DNA of 64,000 bases, from NCBI RefSeq assembly GCF_024256385.1, contig NZ_JAMLFW010000001.1, forward strand, positions 2,232,001-2,296,000. Direction: 5' to 3'. The notes beneath the pieces are model-generated. The model was not told the origin of the DNA, made no database searches, and saw only the letters and a program-made list of their open reading frames with translations. Shown in pieces: positions 8,308 through 17,900 of this stretch. Positions within the stretch are counted from its first letter, which is position 1. Each line of letters opens with the position of its first letter. The position numbers and the translations under genes were made by a program. Source of the stretch: Anatilimnocola floriformis. GTDB lineage: Bacteria; Planctomycetota; Planctomycetia; Pirellulales; Pirellulaceae.

Positions 8308-9096
8308 ATGCAAGAAGTCTCTGGCAACCTCTACGATTATCCCGCCTACTACGACCTCGTCTTCGGTTCTGACTGGAAAGCGGAGTACGACTTTCTGCTG
8401 CAGGTCTTCGAGCAGTTTGGCGGCAAGGTCGAACGCGTCTTCGAACCAGCGTGCGGTACGGGACGCATTCTTTATCGTCTCGCCGACAAGGGTTTCGAAG
8501 TCAGCGGCCTCGATCTCAATCCGAATGCCGTCGAGTTCTGCAACAAACGCCTGGTGAAGCACGGCTATCCGGCGAGCATCATTTGCGGCGACATGAGCGA
8601 TTTCAAGTTGCCGAAGAAGGTCGATGTCGCCTTCAACATGATCAACAGCTTTCGCCATTTGCTGAGCGAGAAGCAAGCCGAAGGTCATTTGCGTTGCGTG
8701 GCCGAATCGCTGCGGCCCGGCGGGTTGTATGTGCTCGGCCTACATCTCACGCCGACGGCCGGCGTGCCGATGACCGAAGAATCGTGGTCGGCCCGCCGCG
8801 GCAACCTGGCGATCAACACGCATCTGCAAACGCTCGATCTCGATCGCCGCAAGCGAACCGAGCGCTGCCGCATGAAGCTCGACATTTACACACCGACCGA
8901 GCGGAAGCAGATTCTTGACGAGCTCGTCTTCCGCACCTACACGGCCGACCAAATCGAAAAGTTGCTGGCCTCGGTCACGCAGTTCGAGATCGCGGAGCTC
9001 TTTGATTTCAGCTACCGTCTCGATCGGCCCATCGAGATCGAACCGGAAACACAGGACGTGGTCTTTATTTTGCGAAAACGGCGGGCGGGAAAGTGA
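8308..9096 (+). CDS. Class I SAM-dependent methyltransferase
   Basis: The 262-residue protein has the Rossmann-fold methyltransferase motifs. Motif I is VFEPACGTGRILYRLADKG (residues about 47-65), the acidic residue of motif II is in VSGLDLNPNAV, and GDMSDFKL and FNMINSFRHLL are motif III/IV-like. It resembles small-molecule methyltransferases of the Methyltransf_25 type with an extra C-terminal sheet. The acceptor cannot be predicted. Its stop overlaps the GTG start of the next gene (GTGA), so the two are probably translationally coupled. Confidence 0.88.
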   Translation: MQEVSGNLYDYPAYYDLVFGSDWKAEYDFLLQVFEQFGGKVERVFEPACGTGRILYRLADKGFEVSGLDLNPNAVEFCNKRLVKHGYPASIICGDMSDFKLPKKVDVAFNMINSFRHLLSEKQAEGHLRCVAESLRPGGLYVLGLHLTPTAGVPMTEESWSARRGNLAINTHLQTLDLDRRKRTERCRMKLDIYTPTERKQILDELVFRTYTADQIEKLLASVTQFEIAELFDFSYRLDRPIEIEPETQDVVFILRKRRAGK

Positions 9097-9686
9097 GTAA
9101 GGAAGTGACAGGCTCTGGAGAAGTTCAGGCTCTGATTTTTGATTGCGACGGCACGCTGACCGATTCGATGCCGATCCATTACCGCAGTTGGCGCGCGACG
9201 ATGCTGCTGCACGGTATCGATTTTGCCGAAGATCGCTTCTACGCGCTCGGCGGTGTGCCGAGCAAGACCATCATCGAGATGCTTGCGGCCGAGAAGTCGA
9301 TGGAACTGAACGCAGCCGCCGTCGCCGATCAGAAGGAAGCGGCCTTTCTCGATTTGCTGCACGAGCTACAACCGCTCGCGCACATTCTCGATATCGCCCG
9401 CCAAAACCGCGGCAAGCTCAAGATGGCCGTCGCCAGCGGCGGCACCCGGCCGGTGATCCTCGCGCAGCTCGAACACATCGGCTGCGCGGATTGGTTCGAT
9501 ACGATCGTGACCGCCGAAGATACGACGCGTCACAAGCCGGATCCCGATTGCTTTCTCGAGGCGGCTCGCCGCCTGGGTGTTCCGCCCGCCGAGTGTCGCG
9601 TCTATGAAGACGCCGACCTCGGCATCGAAGCGGCCCGCCGCGCCGGCATGCAATGCGTCGACGTGCGGAAGTGGCCTGGCGAATAA
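9093..9686 (+). CDS. HAD-family hydrolase, beta-phosphoglucomutase-like
   Basis: A 197-residue HAD-superfamily protein. The nucleophile motif is IFDCDGTLTDSMP (residues about 14-26), motif II is VASGG, the conserved lysine is in HKPDPDCFLEAA, and the metal-binding acidic pair is in YEDADLGIEAARRAG. A helical cap sits between motifs I and II, as in subclass IA enzymes such as beta-phosphoglucomutase and sugar-phosphate phosphatases. The start is GTG, overlapping the methyltransferase stop by four bases. The substrate is not determinable. It converges on the giant gene at 9698 with only 11 bp between stops. Confidence 0.9.
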   Translation: MSKEVTGSGEVQALIFDCDGTLTDSMPIHYRSWRATMLLHGIDFAEDRFYALGGVPSKTIIEMLAAEKSMELNAAAVADQKEAAFLDLLHELQPLAHILDIARQNRGKLKMAVASGGTRPVILAQLEHIGCADWFDTIVTAEDTTRHKPDPDCFLEAARRLGVPPAECRVYEDADLGIEAARRAGMQCVDVRKWPGE

Positions 9687-9697
9687 GCGGTTGCTCG

Positions 9698-12600
9698 TTA
9701 CTGATCCGATTCAGCGAACAGTTCACAGAGAGCCTTGGTCGTTCGCGACTGGCTCGTCGCGGCATTCAAGTCGTCGCTGCTCGCGCCCGACTTGTTGCGC
9801 GTTTGAGCGTTCAGCAGCTCGAGCAGGGCAACATCGACAGCACTTGCTTGGATGCCTGCCGACTTCAAGCTCGTACTTGCGCCCGCAGCCAGGTTCGAAA
9901 CATTGCTGCTCGCTCCCTGGACCAAAGGCGTCGACAACGGTTGCGCGGCAGGCGTGGCGGCTGAGTAGGTCACGCTCAACTTTGGTCGCTGCGAAACGGT
10001 CGCAGCTTCCGAAGTGCTGATGCGCACAACTAAGCCCGTCGATTCATTGACCAGCAGAATCCCCTGGTTCGCGGCCGGGTTATTTACCCAACTTTGCACC
10101 ACGGCAGGATCGAGAGCCACCGTGATCGTCTGCCCGCCGACAGCTCTTATCGTTGGCAGCGTGAAGCTTTTGCCAGCAATCACGTCGGTCCCCTGACCAC
10201 GCGCTCCCGGCGCGCTCCAACTCTGACCATTGCCGCGACTCAACCAGCCGAGCTGCGTGCTGCTCGCTCCCGGTGTTGCACTCCACGGCGCCGCAACATA
10301 GTAGCCGCGAATCGTCGGATTGGCATCCCACGAATCGACCCGCAGCGTCAACGTTGCGCCGGTGACCGCCGCATCCGCTGGAATGCCGAGGTTGCTGAAG
10401 CGAATCAGATCCTCGACGCTGTAAGCGCCGTTGCCCGGTATCTGATACAGACCCATTTGCGGATCGTTGAAAGTCGTCAGCCCGTTGCCCGAGTTGTACT
10501 GCGCGTACTGTGTCGAAATGCTGACATCGGTTGTGCCGGTGTAACCATTCACCCCTTGCTGCAAGCTGACGGTTACCGGTTGACCGTTCGTGTCGTCCGA
10601 AATGATCGTCAACGTCGCCGTAGCGACCCCGCCGAGCGTCGCGCCGCCGGTGGGATTGCTCAGCGTGAGCGTGATGGTCTCCGGACTCTCGATCGCCGTG
10701 TCGTTGATGATCGGAATCGTAAAGCTCTTGCTGATTTCACCGGCGGCGAAGTTCAGCACACCACTCGTGGCGGTGTAATCGCTCCCCGCCGCGGCCGTGC
10801 CGTTGCTCGTGGCATAGGCAACTGAAACCGCTCCGTCGCTGCCACCGGTGCGAGTAACGGTGATCGTCACCGTGCCGTTCGTTTCACTCACGGAGTACGT
10901 CGCGCTGCTAAATTGCAGAGCACCGGGTACGGTAGCGACATCGTCCGACGTGATCGTCAGTGTCGACGTTGCTTGACTACCGAGCGTTGCACCGCCGGTG
11001 GGATTGCTCAGCGTGAGCGTCACTGTCTCAGGGCTTTCCACGGCGGTGTCGTTGATGATCGACACCGTAAATGTCTTGCTGAGTTCACCGGCAGCAAAGC
11101 TCAACACTCCGCTAGTTGCCGCGTAATCGCTCCCCGCCGTGGCCGTGCCATTGCTCGTGGCATAGGCAACGGAAACAGCACCATCGCTGCCAACCGTGCG
11201 AGTAACGGTGATCGTCGCCGTGCCGTTCGTTTCGTTCACGGCGTACGTTGCACTGCTGAACTGCAACACCCCAGGCACGGTTGCCACATCATCCGAAGTG
11301 ATGGTCAATGTCGCCGTCGCTTGACCACCTAGTGTCGCTCCGCCGGTTGGATTGCTCAGCGTCAGATTCACCGTTTCCAAGCCTTCGACCGCGGTGTCGT
11401 TGATAATCGGAATCGTAAAGCTCTTGGAAGTTTCACCAGCCGCGAAATTCAGAGTTCCGCTGGTTGCGGTGTAGTCGCTCCCCGCTGTGGCGGAACCATT
11501 GCTGGTGGCGTAGGCAATAGAAACAGCTCCGTCGCTGCCGCCCGTACGAGTAACGGTGATTGTTGCCGTGCCGTTTGCTTCATTCACCGCGTAGGTCGCG
11601 CTGTTGAACTGCAATGAGCCCGGCTGCGCAGCGAAATCATCCGATGTGATCGTCAGCGTCGATGTCACCTGGCTTCCCAGCGTCGCGCCGCCGGTTGGAT
11701 TGCTCAAGGTGATATTGACCGTTTCCAAACCTTCCACCGCCGTATCGTTGATGATCGGAATCGTGAACGTCTTCGAAACCTCACCAGCTGCGAAATTCAG
11801 CACGCCGCTGGTCGCCGTGTAGTCGCTACCCGCCGTTGCGGTACCGTTGCTGGTTGCGTAATTCACCGCCACGGCTCCTTCACTGCCGCCGCTACGCGTG
11901 ACAGTGATGGTCGCCGTCCCTTGGTTCTCATTCACCGCATACGCCGCCGCACTTAACTGCAGCGAGCCAGGCTGCGGCGACTGCGTACCGACGGTGTAGG
12001 TCACGCCCAGCTTCGGTCGCAGCGCTGCATTGGTCTGCTCCGACATGTTGATGCGAACGACGGCCCCGGTCGTTTCATTCACCAGCAGAATGCCGTTGTT
12101 CGAGCTTGGATTGTTGATCCAGCCTTGCACGACAGCGGGGTCAAGATTGATCGTGACCGCCTGCGTGCCGGTTCCTTGAATGCCGGAAAGGACAAAGCTC
12201 TTGCCCGCGAGCACGTCGGTACCTTGGCCGAGTGCACCAGGTGTGTTCCAGTTCTGCCCCGTGCCACGATGCACCCAGCCGAGGTCGGTGCCAGGATCGA
12301 CCGACCACGGAGCGGCCAGGTAGTAGCCGCGAATCGTCGGGTTGTTGCTGAAGGTGTCGACACTCAGCGTGAGTGTCGCGGCCGAAACATTGGCATTCGT
12401 AGGAATGCCGAGATTGGCAAAGCGGATCAAGGTCTCGATCGAGTAGCCGTTGGTCCCGCTGATTTGATACACGCCTCCCTGCGGATCAGTCACGCTCGTG
12501 CTGCCGTTGCCGCCGGTGAACTGCGCGTACTGATTGGTGATGCTTACGTCGGTCGTACCGGTGTAGCCACTCACTCCTTGCTGCACCGTCGTCGTCGTCG

Positions 12601-14737
12601 GTTGATTGGTGGTATCGTCCGACTCAATCGTCAGTGTGGCCGTCGATGGGCTCGCCAGTGAAGCGCCGCCAGTTGGATTGCTCAGCGTAAGCGTGACCGT
12701 CTCTGCGACTTCAACGGCTGTATCGTTGATGATGGGAATGACAAAAGTCTTCGTGATTTCTCCAGCACCGAAATTCAGCACGCCGCTGGTCGCCGTGTAA
12801 TCGCTTCCTGCCGTCGCCGTGCCGTTCGACGTCGCATAATTCACCGAAACCGCGCCGGTCGAACCGCCGCTGCGAGAAACCGTAATGGTCGCCGTTCCCT
12901 GCGCTTCGTTCACCGTAAAGTTACTCGCGCTAAACTGCAGCGATCCGGGCTGACCGGCAGAATCGCTGCTGGTCAGCGCCCAAGAGAAGCTCGCCGCGTT
13001 CTTATATTCCCACGTATATCGCCGCGGCGGCGAAACGTTGAAATTGGTTCCTCCGGGGCGAGTCCAATAATTCACACCAATGTCGTACGTGTGATAAAGA
13101 TCGTTCGCCAGTTGCCGCAGCGAAGCATCGGGCGTGCCGCGCAGATCGGCGAAATAGGTCGCCCAGGCTGCGACCGCGCCGACATCGAGCGCGTGCTGCA
13201 CGTCGGTGTCGGTGCGATTCTCGCTCGTGCCGTCGGTTCGCATCAAGTAATCGGGGTAGCGCATCGAGCCGGCTTCGAATTGCCCATCGCCATCGACCTT
13301 CGACGCTACTTTCTCGAAATTGCCCATCCGTACGATGAAGTCGCTGACCTGCGCGTTCTGCCACACGCCATAGACGCGGACCATGGGATCGACGATCAGT
13401 GCCGACATCCATGACGAAGCAATGAGCACATTCGGATCTTCCACCTCGCTCGCATCGTGCTGTTCGCCGATGTGATACAGCCCGCCGTCGACGCGGTTGG
13501 TCGGCAGTTGCCCACCAGCACCGTTCTGGTGCCAGATGAGATCGGCGACGATCGTCTGCACCGTATTCTTAAAGGCCGCGTTCCCAGTAACTTCGTAACC
13601 CACTTCATTGGCGAGTAACTTGTAGCCGACGTTGCGCTCGGTCCAAAAGCTGAGGTTCGGATTCCAGCGTGTCACCGTGCCGCTGTGCGCGCTCACCACG
13701 TTCGAGATCGGCGTCAGCATCTTGCTGTCGCCCATCAGCCAATAGGTGTAAGCCAGCGATTCGTTGTACGCGTACTTCGCATCACCGGCCTTGAGCGTGA
13801 AGAAGCCTTGCGAGTTGATGTGATCGGCATAGAAATCCGCCGCTCGCACGGCTTCACGCAGCGCGGTGGTGAAGCCGCTGCGGAGATACAGTTCGTACAT
13901 TCCGGACGCGCGATCATACAGCCACGGTTCGGGATCGGTTTTGTAGTTGACTGTGATCCCCGGGTTTTGATTGATAATGGTGTAAAAGAAGTTCTTCTGC
14001 GCGTAATCGAGCTCGGTGTAACCGCTGAAATTCATCGCGTCGGTTACGGCAGGATCATCGCGCGTCGGCGCGACAGCATTCGCAGTTGGATCGGTGCGGG
14101 CATCGAGCATCCCCTTGGCCAGGTATTCCTTCGGCAACACCGGCAGCACGTCGGGTTCTTCGACGTTATCGCCGGCGACGAAGGTACCGCTGGTTACCGT
14201 GTGCCATTCGATGCGCGGATCCTGCAGCGTGGTGCGGTTCAGCGTGCGCGCGGTTCCGCCCCACTCGACGGTGATCGATTCCGTTGAAAGTGCCGAGAAT
14301 GTATACGGAATCTGAATCCGCGCCACGCGCACCGATTGGCCGTCAATCGCGGGATCGTCGATGCTGCGCCAGGGTGTGAGTTGCTCGACATAGGCAGGAA
14401 TCTCTACGCCGTTCTTCAAAACTCGCACGTTTGAGAGTTGGGCTGCCGAAATCGATCCGCGCGTGAACGGCACGCCGAAGGTGACGATCTCTTGAGTTCC
14501 CGCCGCGACATTCGCCAGCGGCGTGAGCTGCACATTCACACTGCCGGTCGGTTCGGGCGGCGCGAAGTAAGCGCCGGCCATCAGATGGCGCGCTTCCAGC
14601 GTTTCTACGCTCAACTTGGAGGTCTTAAATGCGGCGCGCGATTCGCCGGCTAGAAACCGCCGCCGCCGCTGTTGCTTCACACCTTGCGACGACGATACTC
14701 GAGACAACGAGGCACGACCGGACACTTGCTTCTGCAT
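9698..14737 (-). CDS. Giant secreted repeat protein: RIFT-barrel/toroid enzyme-like region, five Calx-beta repeats and two DNRLRE-type domains
   Basis: A GTG at 14779 is possible, but ATG 14737 is preferred because it precedes a basic leader (QQRRRRFLAGE) and the planctomycete motif LETLEARHLMAG-like (here VETLEARHLMAG). This start gives 1679 residues. Residues about 60-200 contain GVPFTRG and read like the RIFT-barrel N-terminus of PcRGLX/YetA-type proteins. Residues 200-620 are Trp/Tyr/His-rich and helical, suggesting an alpha/alpha toroid glycan enzyme. A Calx-beta repeat, a DNRLRE/CBM96-like domain, four tandem Calx-beta repeats (each with NGTATAGSDYTATSG-type motifs) and a second DNRLRE-like domain follow. 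An 80-residue tail without known similarity ends the protein. It is downstream of, and codirectional with, the sigma-kinase pair. Confidence 0.75.
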   Translation of the reverse strand: MQKQVSGRASLSRVSSSQGVKQQRRRRFLAGESRAAFKTSKLSVETLEARHLMAGAYFAPPEPTGSVNVQLTPLANVAAGTQEIVTFGVPFTRGSISAAQLSNVRVLKNGVEIPAYVEQLTPWRSIDDPAIDGQSVRVARIQIPYTFSALSTESITVEWGGTARTLNRTTLQDPRIEWHTVTSGTFVAGDNVEEPDVLPVLPKEYLAKGMLDARTDPTANAVAPTRDDPAVTDAMNFSGYTELDYAQKNFFYTIINQNPGITVNYKTDPEPWLYDRASGMYELYLRSGFTTALREAVRAADFYADHINSQGFFTLKAGDAKYAYNESLAYTYWLMGDSKMLTPISNVVSAHSGTVTRWNPNLSFWTERNVGYKLLANEVGYEVTGNAAFKNTVQTIVADLIWHQNGAGGQLPTNRVDGGLYHIGEQHDASEVEDPNVLIASSWMSALIVDPMVRVYGVWQNAQVSDFIVRMGNFEKVASKVDGDGQFEAGSMRYPDYLMRTDGTSENRTDTDVQHALDVGAVAAWATYFADLRGTPDASLRQLANDLYHTYDIGVNYWTRPGGTNFNVSPPRRYTWEYKNAASFSWALTSSDSAGQPGSLQFSASNFTVNEAQGTATITVSRSGGSTGAVSVNYATSNGTATAGSDYTATSGVLNFGAGEITKTFVIPIINDTAVEVAETVTLTLSNPTGGASLASPSTATLTIESDDTTNQPTTTTVQQGVSGYTGTTDVSITNQYAQFTGGNGSTSVTDPQGGVYQISGTNGYSIETLIRFANLGIPTNANVSAATLTLSVDTFSNNPTIRGYYLAAPWSVDPGTDLGWVHRGTGQNWNTPGALGQGTDVLAGKSFVLSGIQGTGTQAVTINLDPAVVQGWINNPSSNNGILLVNETTGAVVRINMSEQTNAALRPKLGVTYTVGTQSPQPGSLQLSAAAYAVNENQGTATITVTRSGGSEGAVAVNYATSNGTATAGSDYTATSGVLNFAAGEVSKTFTIPIINDTAVEGLETVNITLSNPTGGATLGSQVTSTLTITSDDFAAQPGSLQFNSATYAVNEANGTATITVTRTGGSDGAVSIAYATSNGSATAGSDYTATSGTLNFAAGETSKSFTIPIINDTAVEGLETVNLTLSNPTGGATLGGQATATLTITSDDVATVPGVLQFSSATYAVNETNGTATITVTRTVGSDGAVSVAYATSNGTATAGSDYAATSGVLSFAAGELSKTFTVSIINDTAVESPETVTLTLSNPTGGATLGSQATSTLTITSDDVATVPGALQFSSATYSVSETNGTVTITVTRTGGSDGAVSVAYATSNGTAAAGSDYTATSGVLNFAAGEISKSFTIPIINDTAIESPETITLTLSNPTGGATLGGVATATLTIISDDTNGQPVTVSLQQGVNGYTGTTDVSISTQYAQYNSGNGLTTFNDPQMGLYQIPGNGAYSVEDLIRFSNLGIPADAAVTGATLTLRVDSWDANPTIRGYYVAAPWSATPGASSTQLGWLSRGNGQSWSAPGARGQGTDVIAGKSFTLPTIRAVGGQTITVALDPAVVQSWVNNPAANQGILLVNESTGLVVRISTSEAATVSQRPKLSVTYSAATPAAQPLSTPLVQGASSNVSNLAAGASTSLKSAGIQASAVDVALLELLNAQTRNKSGASSDDLNAATSQSRTTKALCELFAESDQ
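10644..12035 (-). repeat. 348-bp tandem repeats encoding Calx-beta domains
   Basis: The word CCGCCGG plus its GGATTGCTCA context recurs at 10644, 10992, 11340 and 11688, an exact 348-bp (116-codon) period over four units. A fifth, separated unit lies near 12660. The end coordinate assumes one full period after the last marker. Units are very similar at DNA level, including silent positions, which suggests recent duplication or gene conversion. Confidence 0.8.
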
Positions 14738-14926
14738 GATGACTCTCTCTGCGATGGAGAAGGAGAGAGCGCGCGGCACCGCCAGCGCGTACCAGTAGAC
14801 AAACTGTGTACGCAGTTACTGAAAGCCCCGCATCGCCCTCAAAGAAAAGAGGATCGGACGACGAACGACGATAAGATTTAGCAGCGGCAATCCATGCCTA
14901 CGATCACGAACTCAACCAGCAACTCG

Positions 14927-17900
14927 TCACGAACTCGGCTCCGCACGAGAGGGACGATGAAAGGACATATCCACGCGGCCTGCTTCCGGATGGACCGGGC
15001 CAGAACGCGCGGGCAGGAGAACGGTGGGGGGACCACCGAATTCAGTCAGTTGGTCGCGACGCTTCGTCCACGTCGCCGAATTCAGTTCACGAAACACGCC
15101 GTCAGCATCGAGCTCAAGGCCGGTGAGGACTTGCAGCCAGGTGACGATGTGATTCACTTCGCCAGTCGTCGGCGGCGTCAGTTCCCAGGCCTTCACCATG
15201 CGATCGAAACCGCCGGTCCATAGTCGACTGCCATCGGGGCTGAAGGCGACATCGCGAATGGCGTATTGATGCACCAATGGCGGACTGATCGGCCGACCGG
15301 TGGCGACATCCCACAAGCGCGCGGTGCCGTCCCAGGCGCCGGTCGCCATGGTTTTGCTATCGGGACTGAAGGCCACGGCGAGAACATGCTCTTGGTGGGC
15401 GAGCGGTGGGCCAATGGGTTCCAGTGTCTCGGCATCGAACAGTCGCGCGGTGCGATCGTCCCAAGTGCCGGTCAAGAACTTGGTCCCATCAGGACTAAAC
15501 GCGGCGGCTTTTACGGGGCCGCGATGTGGAATCGTCGTGATCAGCTCGCGCGTCGCGACGTCGTACAGCCTCGCGTTGCCATCTTCGCAGCCAGTCAGAA
15601 TTGTCTGGCCATCGGGGCTGTAGACGGCAGCATGGACCCAGTTCGGCAGCATGATCGTTTCGCCGATTTGCTCGCCCGTTTTTGGATTCCAAAAACGTAG
15701 GCCGTTGTCCTTTGCGCCCGTCAGCAACGTTTGCCCATCGGGGCTGAACATCACCGAGTAGACATGGCCTGTGTGTACCAGCGGCTCGCCAATCGGTGTG
15801 CCATCGGCAGCGTTCCATAAGCGGGCCGTGCGATCGATGCTCGCAGTCACAATGACCTTGCCGTCGGGACTGTATGCCGCGTCGAGCAGCGAATGCTTGT
15901 GCACGAGAGGCTGACCGATAATGGCGCCGGTCTTGGTGCTGCGGATCTGTCCCGTCGGATCGGCTGTGCCGCTGACGAGCGATTCGCCATCGGGGCTGAT
16001 CGCGAGGCAATAGACCAGATGCTTGTGCGGAATCACCAAGCTCTGATCGGCAACATCGGGTTTCTGCCAGATTCGCAAAATCCCATCGGCACTGCCGGTG
16101 GCGAGATAACGCTGATCCTTCGTTTGCGCAACCGTATGCACCACGCTTTGATGATGAATGGGCGAGCCCAGCGGAGTCATGATCGCGGCGTCCCACAAGC
16201 GCACCTGTCCGTAAGCGCCGCCGGTCCACAATGTTCTGCCGTCGGCGCTGTAACCAACGGTTCGCACGGGACCGCGATGGACGAGCGGAAAGCCGATCGA
16301 TTTGCCGGTATTGGCTTCCCAAAATTGCACGCTGCCGTTCTCGGTGCCGGTCACAAGCCACCAGCCATCGGGACGATAGGCGGCCGAGAGGACCTCGCCT
16401 TGGTGAACCATCGCCTCGCCGAAGGGCTCGCCCGTTTGCACGTTCCACATCTGAGCCCGCCGCATCGCGTTGCCAGTGACAAGCTTGCCACCATCGGGGC
16501 TGAAAGCCATGGTGTGGACCGACGCGGCTTGCTTCCACTGCCGAAGTTGCGTACCACTGGGAAGTTCCCAGAGTGTGGTCGTGCCATCGTTGCAGCCTGT
16601 CGCGAGCAACTTGTTATCGGAGCTGAGGGCCATCGAGTGCACGGCTTGCGGATGAGCGAGCAATTCGCCGATCGGCACGCGGGTGAGCGTGTCCCAAACG
16701 CGCACCGTTTTGTCGGTGCTCGCCGTCACCACGAACGTGCCGTCATGACTGAAGACGACACTCTTCACTTCCCCGCCATGCGGCAGCGGCTCACCGATGG
16801 GCTTGCCGGTTTCGACATCCCACAGCTGCGGCCGGCTGTTGCGACCGCCTGCCAGCAGCAGCTTGCCGTTGGGGCTGAAGGCGGCTGCACGAACTTCTCC
16901 CTTATGCTCGAGCACGGCGTGCAATTGCAAGGGCATGCGACGATGAATCGCGGCCAGGTTCGCGCGAATGACGTGATGGAGATCTTTGTCCGAGGCCGGC
17001 GCAATCTGCAGGCAATGACCGAGCAACAGCATCCCGCGGCCAACGTCGCCTTGGTCGATGAGCGTCAAGCCGCGCTCCATGGCCAGGCTTGTGGAGAGCG
17101 CCTCGGCCCGCTGCCGAAAACGTTCGGCATCGACGAGGGCCGATGTGGTCAGTGCTTGCTGCTGAGTGAGCTGTAACGCATTATCCTCGGCGCGAGATTT
17201 TTGAATTTCAACATTCCGCAGCGCTTCCTTGGTCAGTTTTTGTTCGGCACGCAGCTGCAATGTCACGGAATGACTCGCGGTGAAGCCAACGGCCAGCAAC
17301 ATTGCGACCAGTCCGAGGACGGTGGTGACGGCAGTGACCGGATTTCGGCGGCACAGACGACGGAAGCGCTCGAATTGTCCCGGCCGTCGCGCCAAGACCG
17401 GCTCGCTCATCAGAAAGCGATGTAAATCGTCGGCGAGTGCTTCGGCCGTGGCATAGCGCCGAGTGGGATCTTTTTCGAGGCACTTCAGGCAGATGGTTTC
17501 CAAGTCGCGCGGCACGGCGGGATTGATGCGCGAAGGGAAAACCGGTTCATGCGAGCGCACGAGTTCCAGGGCATCGAGCGCCGTCGCTCCCTGAAACGGC
17601 GGCCGTCCCGCCACGCCGGTATACAGCATCGCGCCGAGGGCGTAGACGTCGGCGGCCTTCCCCACGTTCTGTCGGCTGCATTTACCGCGGGCCTGTTCAG
17701 GCGACATGTAATCGGGCGTGCCGACGATTTCACCCGTCATGGTCAGGTCGGAACTCTCGAGCGGCGTGGCCAGACCGAAGTCGGTGATCTTCGGCCGGTC
17801 GGGCGAGAGAAGCACGTTCCCCGGTTTCAGGTCGCGATGGATGATGCCTTGCTCGTGGGCGTAGTGAATTGCCCGCGCGAGTTGCTCGACAATCTCAGCC

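Noticed and set aside
10644-12035. Tandem repeats as a possible CRISPR or VNTR locus
   Set aside because: The 348-bp units are in frame and encode Calx-beta domains; no short repeats with unique spacers.
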